A stretch of 64,000 nucleotides of DNA from contig JAJNBJ010000004.1 in NCBI GenBank assembly GCA_021155965.1, forward strand, positions 1 through 64,000, written 5' to 3'. Under the pieces are notes generated by a model. It was given only the letters and a program-made list of their open reading frames with translations, did no database searches and was not told where the DNA came from. Shown here in pieces: positions 26,038 to 34,948 of the stretch. Each line of letters begins with the position of its first letter. The first letter of the stretch is position 1. Source of the DNA: Flavipsychrobacter sp. (lineage in GTDB: Bacteria > Bacteroidota > Bacteroidia > Chitinophagales > Chitinophagaceae). Made by a program: the position numbers and the translations under genes.

Positions 26038-27555
26038 TTGCGTCTTCAGAACAGGGACCCGGAAAGGGCCCTAAAAATTATTGTTGTTGCTACCCTGTCG
26101 TTCATGATTTGCTGGGGATGTGTTTTAGTAGTGGCACAGATAAAACCCTTTTGGGTTGACGAATGGCGGGTTATTTATAACCTGAAATACAAAAGCCCTG
26201 CCCTGCTTTTCGGCCAGCTCGACTACATGCAGCAATTTCCAAGGGTGTATTTAACACTTATCAAGCTATTCAGCGCCCAGTTCGATTATAGCTATTTTAC
26301 ACTAAGGCTCCCTTCGTTTCTTGTCGGCTCCATGACAATATTCTTTACTTATCGGCTGATGAAAAAATTATTTCCCGGCAGCAACATGAACAAGTTTCTG
26401 TTTGTGATGATACTGGTATCTTCTTATACCTTCACGGAATATTTTGTACAGGTGAAGCAGTATACCATGGATATACTGCTCAGTGTTGCAGCTATGTTCC
26501 AGCTGATCGAATTGCTGAAACTGGCAACCGGTAATGTAAATAAAAGCAGGTATCTTTTGCTGTGCCTGAGTTTGCTTGTATTCCCCTTTTTTAGTTATAC
26601 TTATCCTATTGCCATAGCCCCTGCATATGTTATCATCTTCTGGCAAAATGCATTGCTGATAAAAAATAGGCCAAGCGCATTGGTAAAACAAAATATCCTT
26701 CGCCAATGGCTAGCTTTGGGCATATGCACTGTCAGCATCTTCGTTTTTTACGTAGTAGATGCCGCACAACTGATGCAGGACAAAGGCATGCAGCAATTCT
26801 GGCAACATATTATAATGAATAGCGGTTTTAGCTGGAATAAATTTTATGCTAATTTTTATCAATTATTCGCCAGCGCAGGAAGCGGGGCATTGTATTCTCT
26901 TTTGTTTGGTGTTCTGGGCATTATTTCTTTTGCTTATGGCATTTACCGGTGTGCCGGACGACTGCCTGATGAAAATGACCTTCCCGGTTACATGATACGG
27001 TATGGAGCCTGCTTGCTGACATTGGTACTGCTCCTTTTTATTATTGGCAAGTTCCCTCTGGGCGAAACGCGTTTAAGTGCATTTACTGTTCCATCTATTG
27101 CAATACTCATTGTATCTTTTCTCGACCACCTGCGCTCTAATACCTCCTCTGCGAGGTATGCTAAAGTAATTGCATCGGTACTATATATTGGCGTTATCGG
27201 AAACATTTACACTACTTTTTATACAAGCGTTTCTGACCCGGAATACACCCGTGCCCTGGAAATTTATGAAGCTACAGAAAACGCAATAATTCTGGCACAG
27301 GAGAAAAAAGTGCCTATACTCATTACATCCGGAGTTGCCTATCCTTATGAGAATACGAAAAACCTGCCATTTAACACCACACTGCCCGGCGACTGGATAC
27401 TGAAGACATTTCCCGCTTACAAGGTGAATGAAAATATTCCTGTTTACGGGCTTAAAACGTTGAAAGACGTAAAGCGGTATATGCAGCAACTTCCATCATC
27501 CATCACACAAGTGATGGCTGGCGATGGTATATCATACCACATGGTGAGCAGGTGA
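26038..27555 (+). CDS. Multi-pass membrane glycosyltransferase-like protein (GT39/ArnT type)
   Basis: A 505-residue protein with about eleven membrane helices. The first extracytoplasmic loop contains FWVDEWRVIY, matching the Asp-Glu pair of polyprenyl-phosphate-dependent mannosyl/arabinosyl transferases, and the second has the LRLPSFLVGSMTIFFTYRLMKKLF segment found in that superfamily. It probably moves a sugar from a lipid carrier onto an envelope acceptor; donor and acceptor unknown. The only start that keeps the first helix whole is a TTG at 26038; the next ATG (26104) would cut it. The soluble C-terminal ~100 residues face the periplasm. Confidence 0.75.
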   Translation: MRLQNRDPERALKIIVVATLSFMICWGCVLVVAQIKPFWVDEWRVIYNLKYKSPALLFGQLDYMQQFPRVYLTLIKLFSAQFDYSYFTLRLPSFLVGSMTIFFTYRLMKKLFPGSNMNKFLFVMILVSSYTFTEYFVQVKQYTMDILLSVAAMFQLIELLKLATGNVNKSRYLLLCLSLLVFPFFSYTYPIAIAPAYVIIFWQNALLIKNRPSALVKQNILRQWLALGICTVSIFVFYVVDAAQLMQDKGMQQFWQHIIMNSGFSWNKFYANFYQLFASAGSGALYSLLFGVLGIISFAYGIYRCAGRLPDENDLPGYMIRYGACLLTLVLLLFIIGKFPLGETRLSAFTVPSIAILIVSFLDHLRSNTSSARYAKVIASVLYIGVIGNIYTTFYTSVSDPEYTRALEIYEATENAIILAQEKKVPILITSGVAYPYENTKNLPFNTTLPGDWILKTFPAYKVNENIPVYGLKTLKDVKRYMQQLPSSITQVMAGDGISYHMVSR

Positions 27556-27574
27556 TAGCATGAATTATATTGTC

Positions 27575-27582
27575 TATCTTCG
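27575..27582 (+). promoter_or_regulatory. -7 box of the double-OmpA gene
   Basis: TATCTTCG, a TAnnTTTG variant, 18 bases before the ATG. Confidence 0.4.
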
Positions 27583-27600
27583 TAAACATACTGCCGGTAA

Positions 27601-28437
27601 ATGAAAAAAGCCCTGCTGGTTACTTGGTTGCTGCTACCCTCTTTAGAAGGGTACAGCCAGCATAAGGATACTTTTGAGGTACACTTTCAATTCAATGTAT
27701 CAAAGCTGGGCAAAGAAGCACAGGCATATATAGACCGCCTCATCTTTAAAGACACACTGATACATGGCGACAAACTAATGGTGCTGGGCTATGCCGATTT
27801 TGTAGGTGGCAGCAGTTATAACGATACATTGTCGCTGCTAAGGGCAACAAGTGTGCGTAATTATCTTGTATCGTCCGGCTTTGACGAGAAGAATATAAAA
27901 TTATGTGTTGGCAAAGGGAAGATAGACCGTGCCAATGCCAGCGCGAAAGACGGATATGCGCCGGATAGAAAGGTACAGATAATCATAGACCGGGTGGCAA
28001 TGGCGCAAAAGCCGCCGGAACCGCCACAACCTGAGCGGAAAGGGAAGATAGACATCAACAGGCTGAAGGTAGGTGAGACATTTGCATTGTATGAGATATA
28101 CTTTAAGCTGAACAAGCCGGAACTGCTGCCGCAATCGGAGGCGGATCTGGGGAAGCTGCTGGAGTTTATGAGCGGCAACCCAACTGTGCATGTGCAGATA
28201 GAAGGGCATGTATGCTGCATGGGACCTACCGAAGGAGTGGACAGCAAGTATAAAGGCAGGAACCTGTCGGAATGCAGGGCGGAGGCCATTTACAACTACC
28301 TTGCTGAAAAAGGCATCAGCAAGGAGCGGATGAAGTTTGTTGGGCTGGGCAACAACAACCCCATTGTAAAAAACGAACTGACCGAAGCCGACAAACAAAA
28401 GAACCGCAGGGTGGAGATACGGATATTGAGTAAGTAA
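27601..28437 (+). CDS. Protein with two tandem OmpA/MotB-like domains
   Basis: A 278-residue exported protein with a signal peptide (ends EGYSQ). Domain 1 (about 25-135) has VHFQFNVSKL, LGYADFVGG and LSLLRATSVRNYLVSSG; domain 2 (about 160-278) has YEIYFKLNKPELLPQS, IEGHVCCMG, LSECRAEAIYNYL and NRRVEIRI. Both match OmpA C-terminal peptidoglycan-binding domains, so it may grip peptidoglycan with two sites. The second domain has a CC pair in its GHVCC turn. No barrel or lipobox, hence a soluble periplasmic protein. Its terminator is shared with the convergent M1 gene. Confidence 0.85.
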   Translation: MKKALLVTWLLLPSLEGYSQHKDTFEVHFQFNVSKLGKEAQAYIDRLIFKDTLIHGDKLMVLGYADFVGGSSYNDTLSLLRATSVRNYLVSSGFDEKNIKLCVGKGKIDRANASAKDGYAPDRKVQIIIDRVAMAQKPPEPPQPERKGKIDINRLKVGETFALYEIYFKLNKPELLPQSEADLGKLLEFMSGNPTVHVQIEGHVCCMGPTEGVDSKYKGRNLSECRAEAIYNYLAEKGISKERMKFVGLGNNNPIVKNELTEADKQKNRRVEIRILSK

Positions 28438-28472
28438 GTTGCCGTACAATATTTTAATCGCACCAAGAGCCA

Positions 28473-28526
28473 TTTTTGGCTAAAGCCACCACCCATTGAT
28501 TTCTGACCACGCCCTAAAGGGCGTGG
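28473..28526. terminator. Shared terminator hairpin and repeat between convergent genes
   Basis: CCACGCCCT/AGGGCGTGG (9-base arms, AA loop, 28507-28526) between the OmpA-type and M1 genes, with a T/A-rich flank; the core matches a similar palindrome at 42198-42209. The adjoining 28473-28487 word is an inverted match of 14615-14629, so this terminator seems built from intergenic repeats. Confidence 0.55.
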
Positions 28527-28556
28527 CTATTATTACACTACTCAATGCGCTACTTA

Positions 28557-31500
28557 TTAAAACGCCCTGTTTATACCCACCACATACCTTGGTGTAAAGT
28601 ATTGATTGTTGCTGTATGGCGGGCGATTGAGGAATGCAGGTACATCAAAACGCAGGGTGAGGGGCTTTGCTTTTTCAAATACTCCCCAGCTTTTTATGGT
28701 GAAGGCAACTCCCAAACCGGCATCAGCATGCAGGTCGCTCCAGTAGTTTGTTGGTGCGATCTTATTGACCCCAAGCATTAAAAGATCCTCACTCATTTCC
28801 ATAACGCCGGCATCGCCAAAAGCATACAGGTTGGCATGCAACCAACGGAAAATGCGCGGATGCCATGGCATATAGTTCTCAAACCCGATCTCCACATTCA
28901 CTGATGCGCCACTGCGTCCCCTGTAACCAATATATTGCCTGCCAGTACGCGTGTCGGGAGCGAAGTAGCCTGAATAGCCCCTCACGTTAAGCCCGCCACC
29001 GTAATGAAAATGGTTGACATCGTACCGTGAAATACCCTGCCATTCATCGGGTACAAAGCCACGGCTGCGGGTATATTTATTCTCCATCAGTTCTTCAGGA
29101 TTGGCGCCTGCCATAAAGAGCGCACTTTCATTCGGTATATTATTACCCATGCCATAACGCCCGAATAAGCGTGTGCGCACCTCGAGTTTACCCAGGTAGT
29201 TGCTGTTAACAGATTCAAGCTGTGCATATGAATAATCGAAACCACCGTTTTTCCCATTCAGGAAAGGAGCACGGAAGCTGAACAGATACCTGCCATTGCC
29301 GTGTATATAATTATAACTATGCCCCCACGAGAAATTCAGGGAAGTGTTGATCATATTCTTTGTACTGCTCCACTCGTTGGGATCAAGCAAATACGGGAAA
29401 GGATTATAGCTGAAAAATGGATTTTTGTAGAAGTAATCGTACTCATTCTGCCACATGCTTTGTGCATATACCTGTATGATATTTTTTTCGTTCATTCGCC
29501 AGTTGAAGCCGCCACGGTGGTACCACAACCCATCCAGGAAGCGGCTGTTTACCTGCAATTGCAGCTTAGGCATATTACGCGTTACAGGAGAAATGTAATT
29601 CAACGAATAATGCACTGCGGGAAAGTAGGCATACATCCCTTCATTTGGCCCGGCACGATATATTTGGTCCTGGAACAGGTGCGTGTTCCACCATACTGTT
29701 GCATCTATCTTATTCAGTATACCGAGGTAATCGCCTTCAAAATGTACGCCTGCTTTTACACCATCAACCGGGTTCCACCAAAGGTCTGGGCGCACATAGA
29801 GGCGGTAGTGCCTGCGGTCTAATGCGGGTGCAAGCCCGCCATCAAATTTCACTTTAATATTCCGGGGATTGAGGCTGAGCCCTTTCTTTTTGTAGTTATC
29901 CACCATAGCTACATCAGCCATGCGGTAACTGGTGTCTATGCGCACACTGCTTATGCCGGATGGTACCTGCACATGTGCGGTGTACCTGCGGTTGAAACCG
30001 CCCCAGCCTGTCCATTTAGGCAGCGTTGTTGCTGTGGTCTGTTTCTCGAACCAGGTATTTGGTATATAGAAATCGTGCTGGCTGCCGTCTTTTGCGGTAA
30101 CGGTAAAATCGAGCGGCATCTGCATATCGCTGCTGCGGTGGAATTTTATGGCGAAGCTATCGGCACCGCGTATTTTCTTTACACCACAAATACCATAATC
30201 CAATGTCTTTGCAGTTTCGAACCACTGATCGAAGAACCATGATAGGTCAACTTTAGTGAAGTTGATGACGGATGCGCGGAAATCCTCGTAATAAGGATGC
30301 GCCATTTTCCATTGCTCAAAGTAATGCTGCATGGCTGCAAGGAACAGGGAATCACCGAGTACATATTGCAGGTTGTAGAGCATAGTAGCAGTCTTGTAAT
30401 ATACCTGTCCATAACCACCACCATGGTTTAGTGCATTGTGAAAATCATCGGAGTGCGTGTTTAATGTGCTCTCCATACCACCAAGCGCTTCTATGGTGTA
30501 GCGGTTAAGTACACGGAGGTCAATAGCCCTTGTAGGCTCTGTGAACTTCTGCCTGTATTTGGACTTTGGTTTTCCTTCCACCATATTCTCACCATCAATG
30601 CGGTTGAGGCCCCATGCAGTGAGGAATTGTGTAAACCCCTCATCGAGTGCAGCGCGGTAGGTTTCGTTGCTGCCCACCTGGCCATAGAACCAGTTGTGGC
30701 CTATCTCATGCACCAGCAGACCACGGTAGCCAGGGTCAGCACCACCATCCAGCGTGAGCATCGGGTATTCCATACCATCAGCAGCATCGGCAGCTACTAT
30801 TTTAGGATAGCAGTACATGCCTATGTCTTCAGAGAAAACCTTAATGATCTTAGTGATGTAGTCCGGGGCATTCTGCCAGCCGGCGGCGTGTGGCTCCTGT
30901 ACTATTGCCACACACTCAACACCGTTCCAGTAAGCAGTGCCAATGCGATAAGAAGGATCTGCAGTGAAGGCGAAGTCGTGCACATTGTTACCAACAAAAC
31001 GCCATTGCTTGCGCTTGCCTTTTTCGTAAGGTATGATTTCTGACGGCGGCTCGTTCCATTTTTTTGTGGCAAAGTTTTTGATATCCAGTTTATCGCGCAG
31101 GTCTTTGGGCAATACCTCGTTCCTGTTTTTTAATTCGCCGGTTGCTTCCAGAATATAATTGGAAGGGAAGTCGAGTGTGACATCGAATATGCCATAATCG
31201 CCATAGAACTCACGGTTCAGGTGCTGGTAAGTGTCCCAGCCGTGCATGCGGTCGTACACACATATTTTAGGGAACCACTGGCAGCCGTTATAATGCTTAA
31301 AGCCCCATGCATCATACATCTTCATACGGCGGCGTGTGGCACCATTGTCGTACCATGTGCTGAAGTTCATGGTAATGGTTACTTTGCTGCCGGGGTATAA
31401 GGGTTTGGGCAGGTACACTTTTAATATGGTGTTATCCAGTTCTGTTCTTGCTGCGGCACCATCCACTTTAATATTTTCGGTAGTTGTGCCCAGGCCTGCG

Positions 31501-31835
31501 GCTTCCCTTTTGCCCAGGCGTGGGCGTGTTTTATTCTCCAGCTCCAACTGGTGCAGGTAAGAGTTTTTTACAAAAGCATTCTGGAAGAGGTGGAAGTAAA
31601 CATAAGTAAGTGTATCCGGGGAGTTGTTCCAATAGGTGAGCTCTTCGGTAGCTTCTATGTGGTGGTCGTCCTCGTGCATCACGGCATTTATTTTGTACTG
31701 CACATCCTGCTGCCAGTAGGCGGCATCGGGGCGGCGGTTCTTCCAGTAGTGTTTATTGCCGGTGCTGCGGTATTCGTTATCCTGTGCAAATGAGGAAATA
31801 GTTGTAAGGGTAAGTAACAAAATAGCTAAACGCAT
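28557..31835 (-). CDS. M1-family metallopeptidase fused to an Omp85-like beta-barrel
   Basis: A 1,092-residue exported protein (signal peptide ends SSFAQ). Residues about 40-620 are an M1 aminopeptidase-like module: GMEYPMLT in place of the usual GxMEN motif, then HEIGHNW (His376, Glu377, His380) with the third ligand Glu399 exactly 18 residues later. Residues about 700-1092 read as amphipathic strands with aromatic girdles, contain NVRGYSGYF (Val951-Tyr954) like the VRGF/Y motif of Omp85 barrels, and end in a terminal Phe. So the peptidase is probably tethered to the outer membrane by its own barrel. The ORF extends 47 codons upstream, but that part is in a repeat-derived leader and the signal-peptide methionine is preferred. 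Confidence 0.82.
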   Translation of the reverse strand: MRLAILLLTLTTISSFAQDNEYRSTGNKHYWKNRRPDAAYWQQDVQYKINAVMHEDDHHIEATEELTYWNNSPDTLTYVYFHLFQNAFVKNSYLHQLELENKTRPRLGKREAAGLGTTTENIKVDGAAARTELDNTILKVYLPKPLYPGSKVTITMNFSTWYDNGATRRRMKMYDAWGFKHYNGCQWFPKICVYDRMHGWDTYQHLNREFYGDYGIFDVTLDFPSNYILEATGELKNRNEVLPKDLRDKLDIKNFATKKWNEPPSEIIPYEKGKRKQWRFVGNNVHDFAFTADPSYRIGTAYWNGVECVAIVQEPHAAGWQNAPDYITKIIKVFSEDIGMYCYPKIVAADAADGMEYPMLTLDGGADPGYRGLLVHEIGHNWFYGQVGSNETYRAALDEGFTQFLTAWGLNRIDGENMVEGKPKSKYRQKFTEPTRAIDLRVLNRYTIEALGGMESTLNTHSDDFHNALNHGGGYGQVYYKTATMLYNLQYVLGDSLFLAAMQHYFEQWKMAHPYYEDFRASVINFTKVDLSWFFDQWFETAKTLDYGICGVKKIRGADSFAIKFHRSSDMQMPLDFTVTAKDGSQHDFYIPNTWFEKQTTATTLPKWTGWGGFNRRYTAHVQVPSGISSVRIDTSYRMADVAMVDNYKKKGLSLNPRNIKVKFDGGLAPALDRRHYRLYVRPDLWWNPVDGVKAGVHFEGDYLGILNKIDATVWWNTHLFQDQIYRAGPNEGMYAYFPAVHYSLNYISPVTRNMPKLQLQVNSRFLDGLWYHRGGFNWRMNEKNIIQVYAQSMWQNEYDYFYKNPFFSYNPFPYLLDPNEWSSTKNMINTSLNFSWGHSYNYIHGNGRYLFSFRAPFLNGKNGGFDYSYAQLESVNSNYLGKLEVRTRLFGRYGMGNNIPNESALFMAGANPEELMENKYTRSRGFVPDEWQGISRYDVNHFHYGGGLNVRGYSGYFAPDTRTGRQYIGYRGRSGASVNVEIGFENYMPWHPRIFRWLHANLYAFGDAGVMEMSEDLLMLGVNKIAPTNYWSDLHADAGLGVAFTIKSWGVFEKAKPLTLRFDVPAFLNRPPYSNNQYFTPRYVVGINRAF

Positions 31836-32395
31836 AAATGGGATTTGTGGTAAAAATATAGTTTTAGGTGCAATCGGTTGTACCCCTGTTTCTAACACCT
31901 TGCGCCCTCCTTTTAGCGGTTCGGCGTGCACTTTTTTTTGTAACAACAGATATATGTATAACGCATTGATTTTCATTATTTATTTATATTTATTTTTGCA
32001 CACTATTTGCGCATTTTTTGCGCATTTAGTGATTGATTATCAATGTGCAGTCATTTTGCTCATTTTGGGTTGTTTCACTCCTAATTATTTAATAAATCCC
32101 GTGTTAAGTTACATAACCGCAAAGGCCCCAAAGAACGCAAAGAAATCCGCAAAGATCTTATTTACTACTCTCGAAAACGGGCTTTAACCCTCCTTCGCAG
32201 AAATAGCTCCGGCGGGCAAGTATACAAAGTTCTGCAAGGTTTTTGGGGTGGAGAAATTTAATTTCCTTGACGGTACTGTTTCAGTACCGTCAAGGTTTTT
32301 GCCCTCAATATAGGCAAGGGTTTGAGCTGTTTTTTGATTTTTTTTTCTGAACCTCAGATCAGCAGAGATTAATCAAGATTAACCGGAATGATTGG
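31836..32395. other. Long intergenic region holding repeat copy B
   Basis: 560 bases between the M1 gene and a convergently placed upstream neighbour. Apart from the repeat copy (31932-32295) it contains an ~100-base leader next to the M1 start and ~100 A/T-rich bases before the T9SS cargo stop. No coding sequence was found. Confidence 0.6.
31932..32295 (+). repeat. Dispersed ~360 bp intergenic repeat, copy B
   Basis: Counterpart of 16565-16921 on the opposite strand. 31932-32128 is the well-conserved part; 32129-32264 is diverged but keeps short shared words (AAAGTTCTG, AAATTTA) and carries several CGCAAAG units; 32265-32295 is the hairpin identical to copy A, including its TTT loop. Relative to the downstream gene (M1 peptidase on the minus strand) it has the same orientation as copy A has to acs, ending 96 bases from the start codon. 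Confidence 0.75.
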
Positions 32396-33127
32396 TTATT
32401 GTTTCTCAAAAGAGCTTTGAATACCGTTGAGGCTGATGTTGTAAATGCCTGCCGGGTATTTTGAAATGTCAATAACTGAGTTGTTATAATCGGCACTACT
32501 GTATACCTTCCTGCCTGCAACATCTGTAATGAACAATTCGCCTGTTCCCGCAATTTTGAATATACCATTGTTAGGATTAGGAATTGCCAGTAGTGTTTCA
32601 TCGACAGGCGCGGGCTTTGACAAGCCAAGAGAGCCGCATTTACCACAGGGTATAGTACCCGGAAGCGAATATACTTTCGAAGTTTGAGCGCTGAAGTCGT
32701 GGGCAAACAATTTGTACACCCCATTGATGTAGTGTACAACCATGTAGCTTGCCTCATCCAGATCTACCAATACGTTTCCGGCTTCATCAATGATAACCGA
32801 TTTGTAACCAAAGGGGCTTACTCTTGTATAGGTTACTATCATTTCAATATTGTTATCGGAATTGAAAAGGTTATCGGATACGTAAAAATGATTGTTGATC
32901 AAATAACCGCTGAATGTTGGCAAAGTAATTGTCTTCCATAATGTGTAATCGTGATTATACAGGTTGACCTGGCTGGCACTATTGTTGCGGACGGCTATCT
33001 TGTCGCCACCAGAAGTTAATACGATACCACTGGCAGATGAGCTGGATGAAAACGTATGATCTAAAGATATCTGGGCATTAGCAAAAGCGGAAAGAAAAAC
33101 TAAAAGTGTGAGTGTGATGTGTTTCAT
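32396..33127 (-). CDS. Small T9SS type A cargo protein of unknown function
   Basis: A 243-residue exported protein (signal ends AFANAQ). The mature part (residues about 20-165) alternates short strands and reads like a beta-propeller-type fragment (GGDKIAVRNNSASQVNLYNHDYTLWKT split over several blades), then a CGKC pair, then a T9SS type A sorting domain (AIPNPNNGIFKI, ISKYPAGIYNIS, final FEKQ). The ORF extends 17 codons upstream of the signal peptide but the methionine at 33127 is preferred. It should be displayed or secreted by T9SS; no enzymatic motif is visible. Confidence 0.75.
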   Translation of the reverse strand: MKHITLTLLVFLSAFANAQISLDHTFSSSSSASGIVLTSGGDKIAVRNNSASQVNLYNHDYTLWKTITLPTFSGYLINNHFYVSDNLFNSDNNIEMIVTYTRVSPFGYKSVIIDEAGNVLVDLDEASYMVVHYINGVYKLFAHDFSAQTSKVYSLPGTIPCGKCGSLGLSKPAPVDETLLAIPNPNNGIFKIAGTGELFITDVAGRKVYSSADYNNSVIDISKYPAGIYNISLNGIQSSFEKQ

Positions 33128-33225
33128 AAAGTGTTTTTTTGCCAATATACTGATTTGTAAAAGAAGTTGTTCTGCCATTCATCTATATAACCTACTAAAA
33201 CAAATGGGATTTTATAATAAAAAGT

Positions 33226-33233
33226 TACTTTTG
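33226..33233 (+). promoter_or_regulatory. -7 box of the DUF6089-type gene
   Basis: TACTTTTG, exact TAnnTTTG, 17 bases before the ATG at 33251. Confidence 0.6.
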
Positions 33234-33250
33234 CCGTTCAGGTGTACAAA

Positions 33251-34105
33251 ATGCGAGGTATAAAGTATATTATTTTATTGTTTGCTATGTGTGCTGCCCA
33301 ACTTGGGCGGGGGCAGATGTATTTTACGCCTTTGGAAGTGGGTATTGCCGGTGGCTGCTCGCAATACTTTGGCGACCTGAATGAGCATTATGGCATTAAA
33401 ACCATAAATGGTGCTGGCGGGTTTTACCTGCGCCGCAGGATAAACGCATACATAGCGGTCAAACTGCTTGCCAACTATACCAAGGTGAGTTATGACGACA
33501 AATACAATAAGGCCAGTTACCCTTTGCTGCGCAACCTGAACTTCCAGAGCAATATTACCGAGATAGCCCTGCAGGCTGAATTCAATTTTTTCAGTTTTGT
33601 GACGGGCGACCCATACCGCAGGTTCACGCCATTTCTTACGGGTGGAGTGGGGATGTTCTTCTACGACCCATATACAGAGTATAATGGCAAGAAGGTATAC
33701 CTGCGCCCGCTTGGCACCGAAGGCCAGTTTGCGGGCCATGCCGACCGTAAGTACGGCACCACCAGTGTTTGCTTCCCGGTGGGGGCAGGGGTGAAGTACT
33801 GGTTAACGCCCGGGGTGAACCTGACTTTGGAAATTGCCGACAGGCTGACACTTACCGATTACCTGGATGATGTGAGCACTACGTATGTAGGTGCAGGCGC
33901 CTTTAGTAAAAACCCGACGGCTGCAGCTTTGCAGGACAGGAGCGTAGAGGGTGGCGGCGCACAGTCTATAGGTACGGTTGGCAAGCAGCGCGGCAACACA
34001 TCGAGCAAAGACCAGTATATGATGGCGCTGTTCAGCGTGTCGTTCACATTCAAATCTTACCGCTGCCCGAAATCGGGGAATGATGATGATTTGCGGGTAC
34101 GTTAA
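33251..34105 (+). CDS. Outer-membrane beta-barrel protein, DUF6089-like
   Basis: A 284-residue protein with a signal peptide (ends LGRGQ) and a barrel of about eight strands. The opening VGIAGGCSQYFGDLNEHYG, followed by VKLLANYTKVSYDDKY and a FTPFLTGGVGMFFYDPYTEYNG block, resembles a Bacteroidota family annotated as DUF6089. Between strands there is a loop with SSKDQYMMALFSVSFTFK closing the barrel and then a short polar tail. Function unknown. A GTG three codons upstream is a possible start. Confidence 0.75.
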   Translation: MRGIKYIILLFAMCAAQLGRGQMYFTPLEVGIAGGCSQYFGDLNEHYGIKTINGAGGFYLRRRINAYIAVKLLANYTKVSYDDKYNKASYPLLRNLNFQSNITEIALQAEFNFFSFVTGDPYRRFTPFLTGGVGMFFYDPYTEYNGKKVYLRPLGTEGQFAGHADRKYGTTSVCFPVGAGVKYWLTPGVNLTLEIADRLTLTDYLDDVSTTYVGAGAFSKNPTAAALQDRSVEGGGAQSIGTVGKQRGNTSSKDQYMMALFSVSFTFKSYRCPKSGNDDDLRVR

Positions 34106-34215
34106 TTAGCTGATTAGCTGATTAGCTGATGTGATGTTTAGCTGATGATACGGATTTAATTACTCTTTTGTTAGTAACTCCAATTAGCTAATCAGCTAAT
34201 TATCACATCAGCTAA
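34103..34215. terminator. Long imperfect hairpin with 8-base tandem units between convergent genes
   Basis: Three tandem ATTAGCTG-type units at 34106-34130 are mirrored by inverted units at 34170-34215, giving a long imperfect stem that could end transcription from both sides. Confidence 0.5.
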
Positions 34216-34666
34216 TTTCCAATATCCCGTTTACCCATTCATTATCAAACCGGGTGTTGAATTTTTTGTAGAAGTTGATGGCGGGTTCGTTCCAGTTGAG
34301 TACCTGCCAGGTGATGCCGGTGAATTTTCTTCCTTTGGCTTCGGCTATCAACGCATTCATAAGGAGTGATCCTAAGCCTTTACCACGGGCTTCTTCTGTT
34401 ACCAGTATGTCTTCCAGGTACATGCGCTGGCCTTTCCAGGTGGAGTAGCGCACATAGTACAATGCAAAGCCCAGTATAACACCATCCTGCTCAGCAACAA
34501 ATGCCCACCAAACAGGGTTGCTGCCAAAACCGCTTTCGATAAAATGATCGAGCGCAACGGTTACCTCGTGCGGGGCACGCTCATATACAGCCAGTTCGTT
34601 CACCAGTTCCATCATCCGGGGGCAGTCGGCGGAGGTTGCTTTTCGTACATTAATATTTGCAGGCAT
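34208..34666 (-). CDS. GNAT acetyltransferase of the spermidine/thialysine (SSAT) type
   Basis: A 152-residue acetyltransferase. The acetyl-CoA motif is RGKGLGS (about residue 94), preceded by YSTWKGQRMYLEDILV and followed by VLNWNEPAINFYKKF, segments that are strikingly like the spermidine/spermine and thialysine N-acetyltransferases. It likely acetylates a polyamine or a lysine analogue in the cytoplasm. No polyamine genes are adjacent. Its promoter box is about 50 bases upstream. Confidence 0.85.
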   Translation of the reverse strand: MPANINVRKATSADCPRMMELVNELAVYERAPHEVTVALDHFIESGFGSNPVWWAFVAEQDGVILGFALYYVRYSTWKGQRMYLEDILVTEEARGKGLGSLLMNALIAEAKGRKFTGITWQVLNWNEPAINFYKKFNTRFDNEWVNGILEIS

Positions 34667-34714
34667 GATATTTAACTTTCTTTATGCAATAGTAATAGGT
34701 GTGATGCGTTTATG

Positions 34715-34722
34715 CAAATATA
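34715..34722 (-). promoter_or_regulatory. -7 box of the SSAT-like gene
   Basis: TATATTTG on the minus strand, 48 bases from the ATG. Confidence 0.5.
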
Positions 34723-34730
34723 TAAAGCAT

Positions 34731-34857
34731 CACGCAAAGGCGCGGAGGCGCAAAAGTGTAGTGAACATGATATGTGAATTTAAGCTCGCAAGAAGTTGTT
34801 TAGCAATGCGGGCTTAAAATTTTAATAGAAAACAGCGTCTTTGCGCCTTTGCGTGAG
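34731..34857. repeat. Inverted pair of CGCAAAG repeats
   Basis: A left arm (34731-34754) and an inverted right arm (34833-34857) share CACGCAAAGGCGC and further A/G-rich units, separated by about 80 bases without coding sequence. The CGCAAAG unit also occurs inside repeat copy B. Confidence 0.6.
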
Positions 34858-34919
34858 GCTATCCACGCTAAAATTGCGTTAAACAACACATAAGAATATA
34901 ACAGGAATACAAATTGCAA

Positions 34920-34927
34920 TACATTTA
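34920..34927 (+). promoter_or_regulatory. Weak -7 box of porX
   Basis: TACATTTA, one mismatch to TAnnTTTG, 21 bases before the ATG. Confidence 0.35.
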
Positions 34928-34948
34928 ACCTCAAAAACAATACACTGC

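Noticed and set aside
31836-31976. 47-codon N-terminal extension of the M1 peptidase
   Set aside because: It reads into repeat copy B and would bury the signal peptide; the methionine at 31835 is followed by a proper Sec signal.
31756-32187. 143-codon plus-strand frame across the M1 gene start and repeat copy B
   Set aside because: Crosses the start region of the M1 gene antisense and is not conserved in copy A.
32359-32757. 132-codon frame overlapping the T9SS cargo gene at 32396
   Set aside because: Frame-shifted shadow of the cargo gene, without the sorting-domain motifs that the main frame has.
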